The notes under the pieces: generated by a model
What the model was told of the DNA's origin: nothing
What the model saw: the letters and a program-made list of their open reading frames with translations, nothing else
Databases searched by the model: none
Shown: piece by piece, positions 57,401-64,000 of the stretch
How positions within the stretch are numbered: position 1 is the stretch's first letter
Layout: each line of letters starts with the position of its first letter
Translations under genes and position numbers: made by a program
NCBI GenBank assembly: GCA_025267735.1
Contig: CM046299.1
Location: 35,230,887-35,294,886 of the forward strand
Length of the DNA: 64,000 nt
Direction of reading: 5' to 3'
Origin: Mactra quadrangularis
Taxonomy: Eukaryota; Mollusca; Bivalvia; Venerida; Mactridae

Positions 57401-60400
57401 GCAATCAAGAGGTCACATGTTTGCTCCAAGTTTCATCACAACTAGGTGAGTGATCTAGGGCAATCTTGGACCTCTTGGTATTTTGTAGAAAAAATATGGG
57501 ATGCAATTCTAATAGAAATAATAGATATAATTATCCTTAACAGTATATAAGATTTAAAACGTTTTAGCCAAGAAAGATATAGTCGGAAGATTACAACATT
57601 GGTGAACTTTCCTATTAAACAATTAGACCTTAGAGAGTTCGCTGCAGAAAAAGGTAAGTTTTGTTTGAAACATCAACTTTAGATGAACATACTTGCTGAT
57701 GTCTATTATCTATTACTTTAAAGAGTAAAAGGTTTAATTACATTTTTTAAATGTTTAGGCATCAATTCATTGTTTGTCTTTTAATAGCCTGAACAAACTT
57801 TTCTAAGGGCAAAGGTTGCACAATCAATAGTTTTAATTTATATTCCAATTCAGTGTTAAAGAATTTCAAGTCTTGGAATGTGGAAGTTGAATTTGAAGTA
57901 ATTTATTTTTTCATTTAGGCCCATTTGTTTCAGATGTTTATAATGCATGGGGCTTGTCTATGGGGCTTGAGATTTAGTCCTTAGGTCCCACTCATGAGAT
58001 TCTTGGCAAACTGCTACCTCAGTCATGTAACTGATGGTTGGGTGTGATTTTAAGTACCTTTTCAACCACCAGAATCATAGTTCAAAGTGGACTTACTGTC
58101 ATCATGCCTGGGAATCTCTAGTACTTAAATCTACATTTCTTGTAAAAAAGTGTCTACTTGTTAAAGGTCTAAGCTGAACCTGTGACTCTATCAGCGAGAT
58201 GTAACCTTGATTTAAAGTCGGCAACTTAAATTACTCATTCTGTACATGACTATGCAAGTTGTAGTGTACAGACTTATTAATCATATTCAGGGCTCGCCCT
58301 TCCGATCGCCATTTGAGCCATTGGCGACAATTTATAAAATTTGGCTCAAATAAATCAAATGTGGCGAAAATCATTAAAATCGTATGTATGTTGTCTCGTA
58401 ATTTATCTTCTGAAGTCTTGTGTCAGGCTTTAAAATCGATAATTAGCAATCATAAACACTTAAAGATGTAGGTGTTCGCGTATACAATCAACAAAGTGAC
58501 ACTTTTATGATCCAATAAGTATGAATTACGTAATATTACACCTTTATCAATTGAACCCATATCAGGGTCGTGTTTAACGCCTGTACTAGCCGTACAATCT
58601 CTGTAATAGTGATCGTTTTTTTGCTAAAAAATTTCAAGTGACTGCAAATTTCGACTTTTTGTGCATGCATAGAACATGTACACAACTTGTAAAATAATAT
58701 TTACAAGAAGTTCGATAGCAGAAACAAATAATTTGATGAAAATGAATTTCCAAAAATCTATTCTTTTTAAACAAAGAAAGGCCAAAATTGAGGACATTAT
58801 AAACACATTTTCCAAAAATAACAAGGTCAATTGCACTTTCTATTTCAAACAAATTAAACATTCTTACACATAAAGTTTGCAAAGGGTTATTAAAGAATAA
58901 GCTGGTTAGTAGGACGATTATCACAATTAATTCTAAACAAAATTATTGTGAAAAATTCTCAGTTTTAACTGTAATAACATTTAGTCTGATAGGCCTAATT
59001 ATTGATTGTTTTTTAAACCCTTGATCGTATATCAGCCAATATTTTTTTTTATGATTCTGTCAAGGACGTGCCCTTTGCTTCCTTGCCGCACAAAAGAGCC
59101 GAATGTCGCATAATTATTAAACAGATATGCGTCATCGTTGCGTCAAAATTTAAACAGCGAAATTCGTATTTGTAAGCGCTTTGAATATACAAATCTGATT
59201 GTTTGTTTACAACACAATCATCAAATGAATAGGACTACTAAATTAAATGCTTGATGTTGCACAGAACCTACGTCGACTTACGTTATTTCACCGAGAGTCT
59301 TAATCATTTTCGTGGGGTCGCGAAAATATGTTACAATTGCATTTTTGACATGTAAATTTGTTTTTCATCATCAATTAAGTACAATGCTTTATTAGTACCA
59401 AAAATTCATGCTAAGTCTAAATTGTTTACAAGATTAATAATAATGTCAGTTATGATTTTGTCATTCACAAGCACTTCAGCTTGATTCTATTTTAGAACAT
59501 CAATCTTAACCATGGCATTGTTGCTTTATTGCTTATGTATTGTACAAATCAAAAAGCACAAAACATGCTGATAGTGGGATCAAAAGCTGCTGTTTTATCT
59601 GAATATATATTTGACATTTGATTTTCAATAGACATGTGAAAAGGCTTCAGTGCCAAAAATGCTATTAATTTTTAAAACATTTAGAAATATTCAATCCTAA
59701 ATAGACTAAAGAATAGAATTATTTATCAAAGATTTAAGTAAACAACAAAGTCATTGCCATTGAACATTGTATCTTCCTAGAGCACTAGGTCTGTTAAGCT
59801 TTTTATGTCATCATCTAATGAGACAAGAAAAAGCTCCCATTCAAGTTCTTTGTCGTGACTTCATTTTTTGTTGCGACGTCATTTTTTGTCACGAAATTGG
59901 CTCAAAGAAAAAAAAGCCAGAGCTAGCCCTGCATATTGCTTTGTCACAAAGCCTTTGTGCCCTGGTACCCTTCTTACAACAAAGGAATAAGTGTGTGGTA
60001 TCAAATTAAGGGTACCAGGGCATATATTTAAAAACACTGCATTACTTGATTGCTAGACAGAAACATTAGATAAGATAGTAAGTATTTTCACCATGATCTT
60101 TTTAATGTTTATTATAAATAATGTTTTATATATCTGTAGGTCAGCATGCTGTATATAATTTATATGCTGTAAGCGAACATTCAGGTACAACATATGGTGG
60201 ACATTATACAGCTAAATGTAAACATCCTTATACTGGAGAATGGAATAGCTTCAATGATACACAGTTAGTTACTACTTTTATTGTTTGTTCAATTATTTAG
60301 TCAGTGTCTTTTTCTAGCTTACCTACAAACACAAAGTACTCAAGATAAGCTAGTATGAATTTTATCTTTTATTTTCACTTAAACCAACATCCCTTGGCAT

Positions 60401-61271
60401 ATTTGTGCCTGGTGTGAAGCTCTTAAAGTTGCTGAACGATTTTTTGTTTCTAACAGTTTTGTGCAAAACTCTAGTTGCAATGGAAAGCTAAAAAGTCTTA
60501 ATCTTTAAAACTATTTAATGTAAAGCCTCCATATTTGATGTATGTAAATGTGTAGTGTGTATATACATGTATATGTGCTATACTCTATCATTATGTACAT
60601 CTGTTTGAGTGTATTTGTATGATCGAGGTGAGACTGAGCTGAGTGTGAGTGACAGAGTGAAAGTGTGAGTGTGTGGGTATGAATGAGTGTGTGAATGTCA
60701 TTGTTGTCATGTGACAGAATACTTTATATACTTTGATTTATGTGTAATAAGATACATTATATGTATATGTTACGAAATAAAATATACGTTCTGTTCTGTT
60801 CATATTTGACATGTAGCATCACTTAAAGGTCCTTTTCAAGTTTGTATGCTTATATGTGGGGTCAAAATTAACCTCACCAGGGGGTTACAAGTTTTAAATA
60901 GGCATATAATGGAAACATTAAGTGTCAGAAACCATAAGGCTTAGTGCTGCCATATTAAGTGTTATAATATTACCTCACCCTAAAAGCAGTGTGATCAGTG
61001 ATTATTATGAAGTGGGTATTTTACTCACTTATGTTGAAAACTGTGTATTTGAACCTTGTGTATGTGTGATTGTATTTCTTTTGTGAAGTATTTATAATGT
61101 ATAATATGTATGTTATTAGATTTATTCAATAATCTAGTAAAGCTAACATCATTTATTTGTGATATTGTTGTATATTTCAGTGTATCAAGTTGTGGAGCAA
61201 ATCAAGCAGTCTCATCAGAAGCTTATGTCTTATTTTTCGAGCTGGATACAAAAAATTCATCTCATTTGTAA
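35617..61271 (+). CDS. USP2: USP2-like ubiquitin-specific protease (12 coding exons, 613 aa)
   Basis: Exons: 35617-36405, 45109-45168, 49655-49781, 50707-50818, 51535-51648, 52366-52430, 52899-52999, 54659-54736, 55207-55285, 57552-57653, 60140-60263, 61181-61271. All joins keep the frame and total 614 codons with stop; human USP2 is about 605 aa. Residues 1-263 are a Ser/Thr/Arg-rich, probably disordered N-terminus. The peptidase C19 domain follows: Cys box ([14 protein letters not shown]284), [30 protein letters not shown], and the His box with GGHYTA (H564) and FND (N581). H-to-N spacing of 17 matches human USP2. It should cleave ubiquitin from substrates as a cytosolic or nuclear thiol protease. 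Only one Cys (C437) of the first zinc-ribbon pair remains; the second pair (C484, C487) is intact. USP2 versus USP21 is judged by the [10 protein letters not shown] wording and length. Confidence 0.92.
36701..44633. mobile_element. 7.9-kb DNA transposon with ~1.5-kb inverted arms in USP2-like intron 1
   Basis: The tips are CAGTCATCGAAATTCA and its complement, flanked by TAAAAA on both sides (36695-36700, 44634-44639). Inner arms about 36880-38300 and 42180-43615 are inverted copies. Each begins with a near-identical block (GTGGTCCTGT ... AAATCCAAGATGGCGTCC) and then holds four ~360-bp units with AAGGTCATTATCAAGGTCG, GGTTGCCATGGAGAT and AATATGGCCGCTATTT. The CTAGCCCGAC motifs near the tips are arranged asymmetrically. 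The core carries the decayed gene at 38840-41680. Superfamily is unknown; the CAGxx tip with a 6-bp duplication is hAT-like at most. The duplication is A-rich, so weak evidence on its own. Confidence 0.75.
38840..41680 (+). pseudogene. Decayed internal gene of the 7.9-kb element
   Basis: Coding-like patches occur in one order on the + strand, broken by stops and frame changes: [19 protein letters not shown] (about 38890-38950), [12 protein letters not shown] (about 39115-39150), [16 protein letters not shown] (about 40105-40155), [14 protein letters not shown] (about 40318-40360), [13 protein letters not shown] (41012-41050), [15 protein letters not shown] (about 41088-41130) and a final Pro/Leu stretch running into a CNCSC motif (about 41555-41612). 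The pattern EEADT..LLHA followed by [15 protein letters not shown] and a C-terminal cysteine cluster is, from memory, shared with large uncharacterised proteins common in marine invertebrate genomes. It is probably the element's own transposase or a passenger; function unknown. It is dead here. Confidence 0.6.
44640..45108. other. End of USP2-like intron 1
   Basis: No element recognised between the 7.9-kb transposon and exon 2 except a short ACATGGCGGACGG phrase at about 44874. It ends in a pyrimidine-rich acceptor TTCTTTTTTTTTAAAG. Confidence 0.5.
45109..45168 (+). CDS. USP2: USP2-like exon 2
   Basis: Twenty codons, phase 0 at both ends, encoding [20 protein letters not shown], the first half of the Cys box. 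The donor GTAAGT follows directly, so the catalytic cysteine is the first codon of the next exon. Confidence 0.92.
46442..49429 (+). repeat. TCAAGGTCA-rich tandem array, copy C
   Basis: Same family and orientation as copies A and B, starting TTTTTATACGCCCGTTTT and ending GCGTATAATGCCCCGCCC ... GAGCTCTTGTTT, but more diverged and with different unit losses. The head has a single GTCCGTCTGTCCG. It is split by the insertion at about 48045-48400. Confidence 0.9.
48045..48400. mobile_element. Small DNA element nested inside array copy C
   Basis: It interrupts the spacer phrase CTTCAAATGTTCAATCAATATG of the array. The sequence ATGTTCA is present on both sides, and the insert starts GTCTTCGAATTTAGC and ends ATTCGTGAAGAC, giving short inverted tips. 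The interior has GACCG/CGGTC motifs in both directions (ACCAGACCGA, TCGGTCTGGT). It is the third level of nesting at this site. Confidence 0.75.
49655..49781 (+). CDS. USP2: USP2-like exon 3 (catalytic cysteine)
   Basis: Begins after TATTTTCAG with TGT, the codon for catalytic Cys284 in [13 protein letters not shown]. Encodes 42 codons plus one base and ends at G|GTAAGA. Confidence 0.93.
49881..50281. mobile_element. CAGGGCTTG-ended MITE in USP2-like intron 3
   Basis: Ends are CAGGGCTTGACAAAT and ATTTGTCGAGCCCTG, 401 bp in all. The flanks share only ATTTA (49876-49880 and 50282-50286), a weak AT-rich duplication. The interior carries GTCCTGCAGGACGAG and related inverted motifs. Confidence 0.75.
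50707..50818 (+). CDS. USP2: USP2-like exon 4
   Basis: Acceptor GTGTTTCAG, donor CA|GTAAGT. Encodes [16 protein letters not shown] and the segment up to PRFSGYQ, preceding the QQDSQEF box. Enters in phase 1 and leaves in phase 2. Confidence 0.92.
51535..51648 (+). CDS. USP2: USP2-like exon 5 (QQDSQEF box)
   Basis: Acceptor AATTACAG, donor AG|GTAAAT. Encodes [19 protein letters not shown], the conserved Gln/Asp-rich box of USP peptidases that packs against the catalytic cleft. The open frame running in from upstream (from 51296) is intron sequence. Confidence 0.92.
51793..52070 (+). repeat. Hairpin-headed repeat with ATACCCCCGC ends (USP2-like intron 5)
   Basis: Starts ATACCCCCGCTTCGAAG and pairs with AGGGGGGTAT in a head hairpin, then GTCCGTGCGTGCG and GTCCGTCCGTCC runs. 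It ends GCGGGGGTATC followed by GTGAGCATTAGCTCAC. The layout (head hairpin, GTCCGT run, body, terminal complement of the start, then a GAGC hairpin) parallels the TATACGCCCG arrays, though the sequences differ. Confidence 0.7.
52366..52430 (+). CDS. USP2: USP2-like exon 6
   Basis: Acceptor ATTTTAG, donor G|GTAAGT. Encodes [19 protein letters not shown], matching the W..YL.R.DS region just before the FVGQL zinc-ribbon part of USP2. Confidence 0.9.
52899..52999 (+). CDS. USP2: USP2-like exon 7 (first zinc-ribbon knuckle)
   Basis: Encodes [19 protein letters not shown] and [16 protein letters not shown]2 relatives have C-x2-C before the GH/GY pair; here the sequence is LKFECGH, with one residue fewer and only one cysteine. 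The bases are unambiguous in frame (AAG TTT GAA TGT GGT CAC), and the site is mid-exon so splicing cannot explain it. Confidence 0.92.
53285..54290. repeat. TTCGAG-rich repeat sequence in USP2-like intron 7
   Basis: Phrases of the type GTTCGACTCG and TTCGAGAG recur near both ends (53290-53365 and 54090-54285). The middle contains three copies of AA(A/T)TCTATTGTTAAGC about 33-110 bp apart (53877-54012). It looks like a repeat element with similar subterminal blocks, but I could not define its ends. Confidence 0.45.
54659..54736 (+). CDS. USP2: USP2-like exon 8
   Basis: Preceded by a TATATA-rich acceptor ending TATTATAG. 26 codons, phase 0 to phase 0, encoding [18 protein letters not shown] and an acidic stretch, the insert leading to the second zinc knuckle. 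Confidence 0.9.
55207..55285 (+). CDS. USP2: USP2-like exon 9 (second zinc-ribbon knuckle)
   Basis: Encodes [15 protein letters not shown] with the intact C-x2-C (C484, C487), then [10 protein letters not shown]. It ends C|GTATCC; the split His codon is completed by AT of exon 10, restoring LVLHLKRF. Reading on without splicing meets a stop within four codons. Confidence 0.92.
55315..56816. mobile_element. CAGTGTTTATTCTAGG-ended element in USP2-like intron 9
   Basis: Inverted tips CAGTGTTTATTCTAGG and CCTAGAATAAACACTG, flanked by GTCATG at 55309-55314 and 56817-56822. Subterminal zones hold repeated TCCCCCAC motifs (left AATCCCCCACTTCG, right several TCCCCCACATTTTT). It lies only 29 bp downstream of the exon 9 donor. 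No transposase found; the 171-codon + frame at 55236-55751 overlaps exon 9 out of frame and is spurious. Confidence 0.85.
56930..57500 (+). repeat. Diverged dispersed repeat ending in ATCTAGGGCAATCTTGGACC
   Basis: The end phrase GTGAGTGATCTAGGGCAATC (57451-57470 region) is matched near 62803-62842 by GTGAGCAATCTAGGGTAGTC ... CCCTCTTGTTTG. Upstream phrases such as GGTCACATGTTTGCTCCAAG recur in similar bivalve repeats from memory. The element is old and its start is unclear. Confidence 0.5.
57552..57653 (+). CDS. USP2: USP2-like exon 10
   Basis: The acceptor is the AG of TATATAAG at 57550-57551; an earlier CAG at 57541-57543 would bring in an in-frame stop. The exon encodes (H)[19 protein letters not shown] and [10 protein letters not shown], and ends G|GTAAGT. 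Confidence 0.9.
58288..59931. mobile_element. CAGGGCTCGCCCTT-ended element in USP2-like intron 10
   Basis: Left tip CAGGGCTCGCCCTTCCG, right tip AGCCAGAGCTAGCCCTG, flanked by CATATT at 58282-58287 and 59932-59937. Subterminal TGGCGA/TTTGGCTCAAA motifs appear on both sides. 1644 bp, AT-rich, without a transposase frame. Confidence 0.8.
59958..60022. repeat. Inverted repeat with 15-bp perfect arms
   Basis: TGCCCTGGTACCCTT (59958-59972) and AAGGGTACCAGGGCA (60008-60022) with a 35-nt loop. It sits just outside the right end of the preceding element and may be a separate small MITE. Confidence 0.75.
60140..60263 (+). CDS. USP2: USP2-like exon 11 (catalytic His and Asn)
   Basis: Acceptor ATCTGTAG, donor CA|GTTAGT. 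Encodes [16 protein letters not shown], then YGGHYTAKC with catalytic H564, and EWNSFNDT with N581. These are the last two members of the triad in canonical spacing. Confidence 0.93.
60600..60796 (+). mobile_element. LINE 3' end fragment, same family as 6171-6700
   Basis: A GAGTGTGAGTG-type short tandem stretch is followed by a 3' UTR and the tail AAATAAAATATACGTTCTGTTCTGTTC, whose core matches the reverse complement of 6176-6215. Quoted cores: AAATAAAATATA and GTTCTGTTCTGTT. No coding sequence is retained. Confidence 0.65.
61181..61271 (+). CDS. USP2: USP2-like exon 12 (last)
   Basis: Acceptor TATATTTCAG; completes a His codon and encodes [19 protein letters not shown] and a short tail ending at TAA 61269-61271. 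AYVLFFEL is the terminal beta-strand motif of USP domains. Confidence 0.92.
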
Positions 61272-61478
61272 TCCAGTGATCAAACTGAAAGCTAGTCAAT
61301 TTGCCATGTACTCAGTCTGTGATATATAATCCTATGATATATAAATATATTAATGACATTAATTCTAAAACCTTCACGTGTTGACTGTAACAACACTGAT
61401 GTATTCTAGGAATCCTATATGTAAAATATACACTTACACTCATGTACTCCCACATACTGTACCATTGTAGAAATATTA

Positions 61479-61484
61479 AATAAA
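61479..61484 (+). terminator. Candidate poly(A) signal of the USP2-like gene
   Basis: AATAAA lies 208 bp after the stop codon in AT-rich sequence, the first such hexamer downstream. Other weaker candidates exist further on, so alternative 3' ends are likely. Confidence 0.5.
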
Positions 61485-64000
61485 AATAGCAATATTTATT
61501 GAACATCAACTATTTACTCTTTTCTTTTAAACCAGTTTTTTTTTAAGTTATAAATTACTTGAATTTTATTTTTATTAAATGTTTATTTGTAACTGAACCA
61601 TTGTTGATAGATTTCTAACTACGAAGAAGTTAAACTTTGTTACTGTACTGACGGTTTTCTTGTTTAGCAGATACTAGATACTTGTGCTTGTTTTTGTTGT
61701 AAAGGATTTTTACCAGAGAATTGTAATGTTTGTTGATAGTTTCAATGTTAATGTCAAATTTTGGTTACATTAATGTAGGACATAATGTGATGTTTTATAC
61801 TTGAGTCATCATCAAAATTCTGTTTACTGGACTTGAATCTTCTACACTTATATTGGAATAGACAGAATAATGACATATCATGTTAATGATGTAAATATTA
61901 TAAGTTAAAGCTGTTCACAGTGTTACTTAAGTACTCAAATGTAAAACAAATATGTTGTAATTTTTGTCATGCATAACACATTGTTGCATACAATTAACTT
62001 TGTATAAACTGAAACACTTCATTGTTTACATTAAACTAGACTATATTTTGAAGTTTAGAATAGACTGATCATTTTAGAATTTCATAGTAGAATTTCTTGA
62101 CAAATCATGAGTACTTCATATATAATTATTTGCTATAATTGCTACAGAACAAAATAATCATTATAATAAGTGATTGTATACTTGAATGAGATGTATTAAA
62201 ATCATCAAACATTTTGTTTGACTGGTTGAATCTCTGATTATAGCATTTATGAAAAAAATCATTTATATAAAAATGTAAAATGAAACATTTAATTGTTTAG
62301 TGAATAATGACAGTTATCACATACATATTATTATATTAATATACTAATATACATACAGTGTTTTATTCCATCCTGGACATTATTTTTTGTTTACATTTTA
62401 TATATATTTTTTTTTTAGATAATTATTATGTTATTGTTTTATGTTTAGCTTTATTTCTAGTTGTTATTATTTTAGCTAACATGAGCATGAAGAGCTCTAA
62501 GTCAGCTATTGTGACTATCACTTGTCTGTCGTTGGGTGACAACTTTTTCATTTATATATCTTGAAATTCTTTTGTCTAGAGTTTCCATGTATGGTATTTA
62601 GCATTGTATTAAATTACACTCTTGAGCTAAAAATTAATAACACCCAAGTTTAACAAAAAATAAATTGAAAAATCTTAAATATCTCTGAAACTGTAAGAAC
62701 TAGAGCCTCTTTATTTGGCATATATCTCTGTCACAGTGTGCTTTACTGATATTGATTATAATGATCATGGGATAAAACTTGGTCAGGCACCTGGAAGATC
62801 TGTCTTGGGTGAGCAATCTAGGGTAGTCAAGTACCCTCTTGTTTGTTATTTTTGATCTACCTGTATTTGTTGTGGATAATTATAAATACACTGTAATTTG
62901 TTATGATAGATTGTATGTACTATAGTTGTGTAGATACATCAGTTTACTACACAACATAGCTTTTTTTCCTACTGTATGTACCATTATAGAAAATTCACCA
63001 TAAGATTTTCAGAATTAGGATGAGTATTACTGTAATTGATTAACATAATTACATGGAATAAGTTACAATGCAAGGATAGTAACTATGTTTGTGTATTATC
63101 TTATATTAAGTGATTTAAAGACAAGTACATGTATTAATAATTTCAATTAACTGTTAATGTAATCCTAAATAGTATACATTTATTTCATATGTTATTTGGG
63201 AACAGTCAAACTGTTGCCCCTCAGTCTCGGGGATAGTGTTTTGAATTGTTTCCCTAGGCAGTAGGCATTTGAAAGCGTCTGATAAAGCCTAAACTCCCTG
63301 TAGCAGTAAATTCCCCTATATCAGAACAGTAACAGTTCAAGTAACATGGCGTAGCGTCAAAGCATGCACAGGAAACAGTTAAAACTATTGACCGTTCAAT
63401 GGTTCACAAACATGGTTAGTTTTTAGAATCTCAGAAAACAGTTAAAATATCAATTCCATTTATATAAGTAATCAGGTAATAATGACATATATTACATTAA
63501 TCACTTCTATGAAATTTGACAAGATTACATGTTTATCTTTTATATCGTCTATTGTATAACGAATCCATTACAATCATTATTGTTTGTTTATCCTGAAGTC
63601 ATTAACATATCACATTATATTACCCAGTAACTTATTGCATGCTATCACAAACAATAATATATCTATATCATATTAGTGATCTACAGTTTTTAGATTTTAT
63701 GACAATTGTTTTGTGTGTTTTACAGACTGTAAGGCCAGAGCTTTTTTGTTAGTCAATGCCTCAGGGTTTTTTTTATATGAGAATAATTAATGCTTTAAAT
63801 TGCTAATAACCAGGTATTTGGGAATAAGAATAAAACAATTTTTGACTGTTCTTTGCTTCCTTTTTAGTTGAACTTTCGAAGAAAATGAGAGCTTTTTTAT
63901 TGTGAAGAGTGGTCTTTGGTAATTAGGAACCTCTTACGTTCTTTAGTGTCAATTTCCTGAAAACTTCTTTTGCAAGTAATCACCCACCCATGACAAATTC
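61485..64000. other. Downstream intergenic sequence
   Basis: No gene supported. It includes the diverged repeat end at about 62790-62842 (ATCTAGGGTAGTCAAG ... CTCTTGTTTG), and at 63867-63895 a GAACTTTCGAAGAAAATGAG head like that of the repeat at 19846. The 68-codon frame at 62358 is hydrophobic but lacks any recognised domain. Confidence 0.5.

Noticed and set aside
57541..57551. Acceptor at CAG 57541-57543 for exon 10
   Set aside because: It would include an in-frame TAA before LKRF; only the AG at 57550-57551 restores the conserved motif.

Overview
The window is animal nuclear DNA: AT-rich, with long introns carrying consensus GT/AG borders and a dense load of nested transposons and tandem repeats. 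The repeat types (elements headed by a short hairpin and followed by GTCCGT runs, blocks around GAGTTATGTCCC, and tRNA-headed SINEs ending in AAATAAATA) are of the kind I associate with bivalve molluscs. That assignment is recall and inference; the genus cannot be read from the sequence.

Only two protein-coding genes can be supported, both on the + strand. (1) A C2H2 zinc-finger gene in two coding exons (14335..14371 and 17486..18729, 426 codons). Its first finger is split by the intron, and joining the exons recreates an exact C-x2-C-x12-H-x3-H finger, which fixes the splice sites. (2) A ubiquitin-specific protease of the USP2 type in 12 coding exons (35617..61271, 613 codons). All joins are in frame and the Cys/His/Asn triad is intact. 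One cysteine of the first zinc-ribbon pair is missing.

Layout. 1-7 kb: two non-autonomous elements (a 1.48-kb foldback with a 9-bp target duplication, and a 1.49-kb element full of CAACGTTG palindromes), a truncated LINE end, a hairpin and a tRNA-like SINE head. 7.7-10.3 kb: a 43-bp satellite with a variable higher-order pattern. 10.3-14.1 kb: diverged repeats around AAGATGGCGG in opposing orientation. 14.3-18.7 kb: the zinc-finger gene, with a hAT-type element in its intron. 19.2-28.5 kb: two oppositely oriented SINEs, a three-unit tandem repeat, two near-identical copies of a roughly 2.5-2.8 kb array rich in TCAAGGTCA, and a piggyBac-like element between them. 30.0-31.8 kb: a CCCAGCC-ended element with internal duplications. 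32-35.3 kb: retroelement tails and a dead reverse-transcriptase end. 35.6-61.3 kb: the USP2-like gene. Its first intron holds a 7.9-kb element with about 1.5-kb inverted arms and a decayed internal gene, and its later introns carry at least five more elements.

The two genes have no evident functional link: one is a putative nuclear DNA-binding protein, the other a deubiquitinase. The most unusual content is the transposon architecture: triple nesting, several elements with CAGxG-type ends and 6-bp duplications, and nuclear-receptor-like half-sites amplified in two apparently unrelated repeat families.
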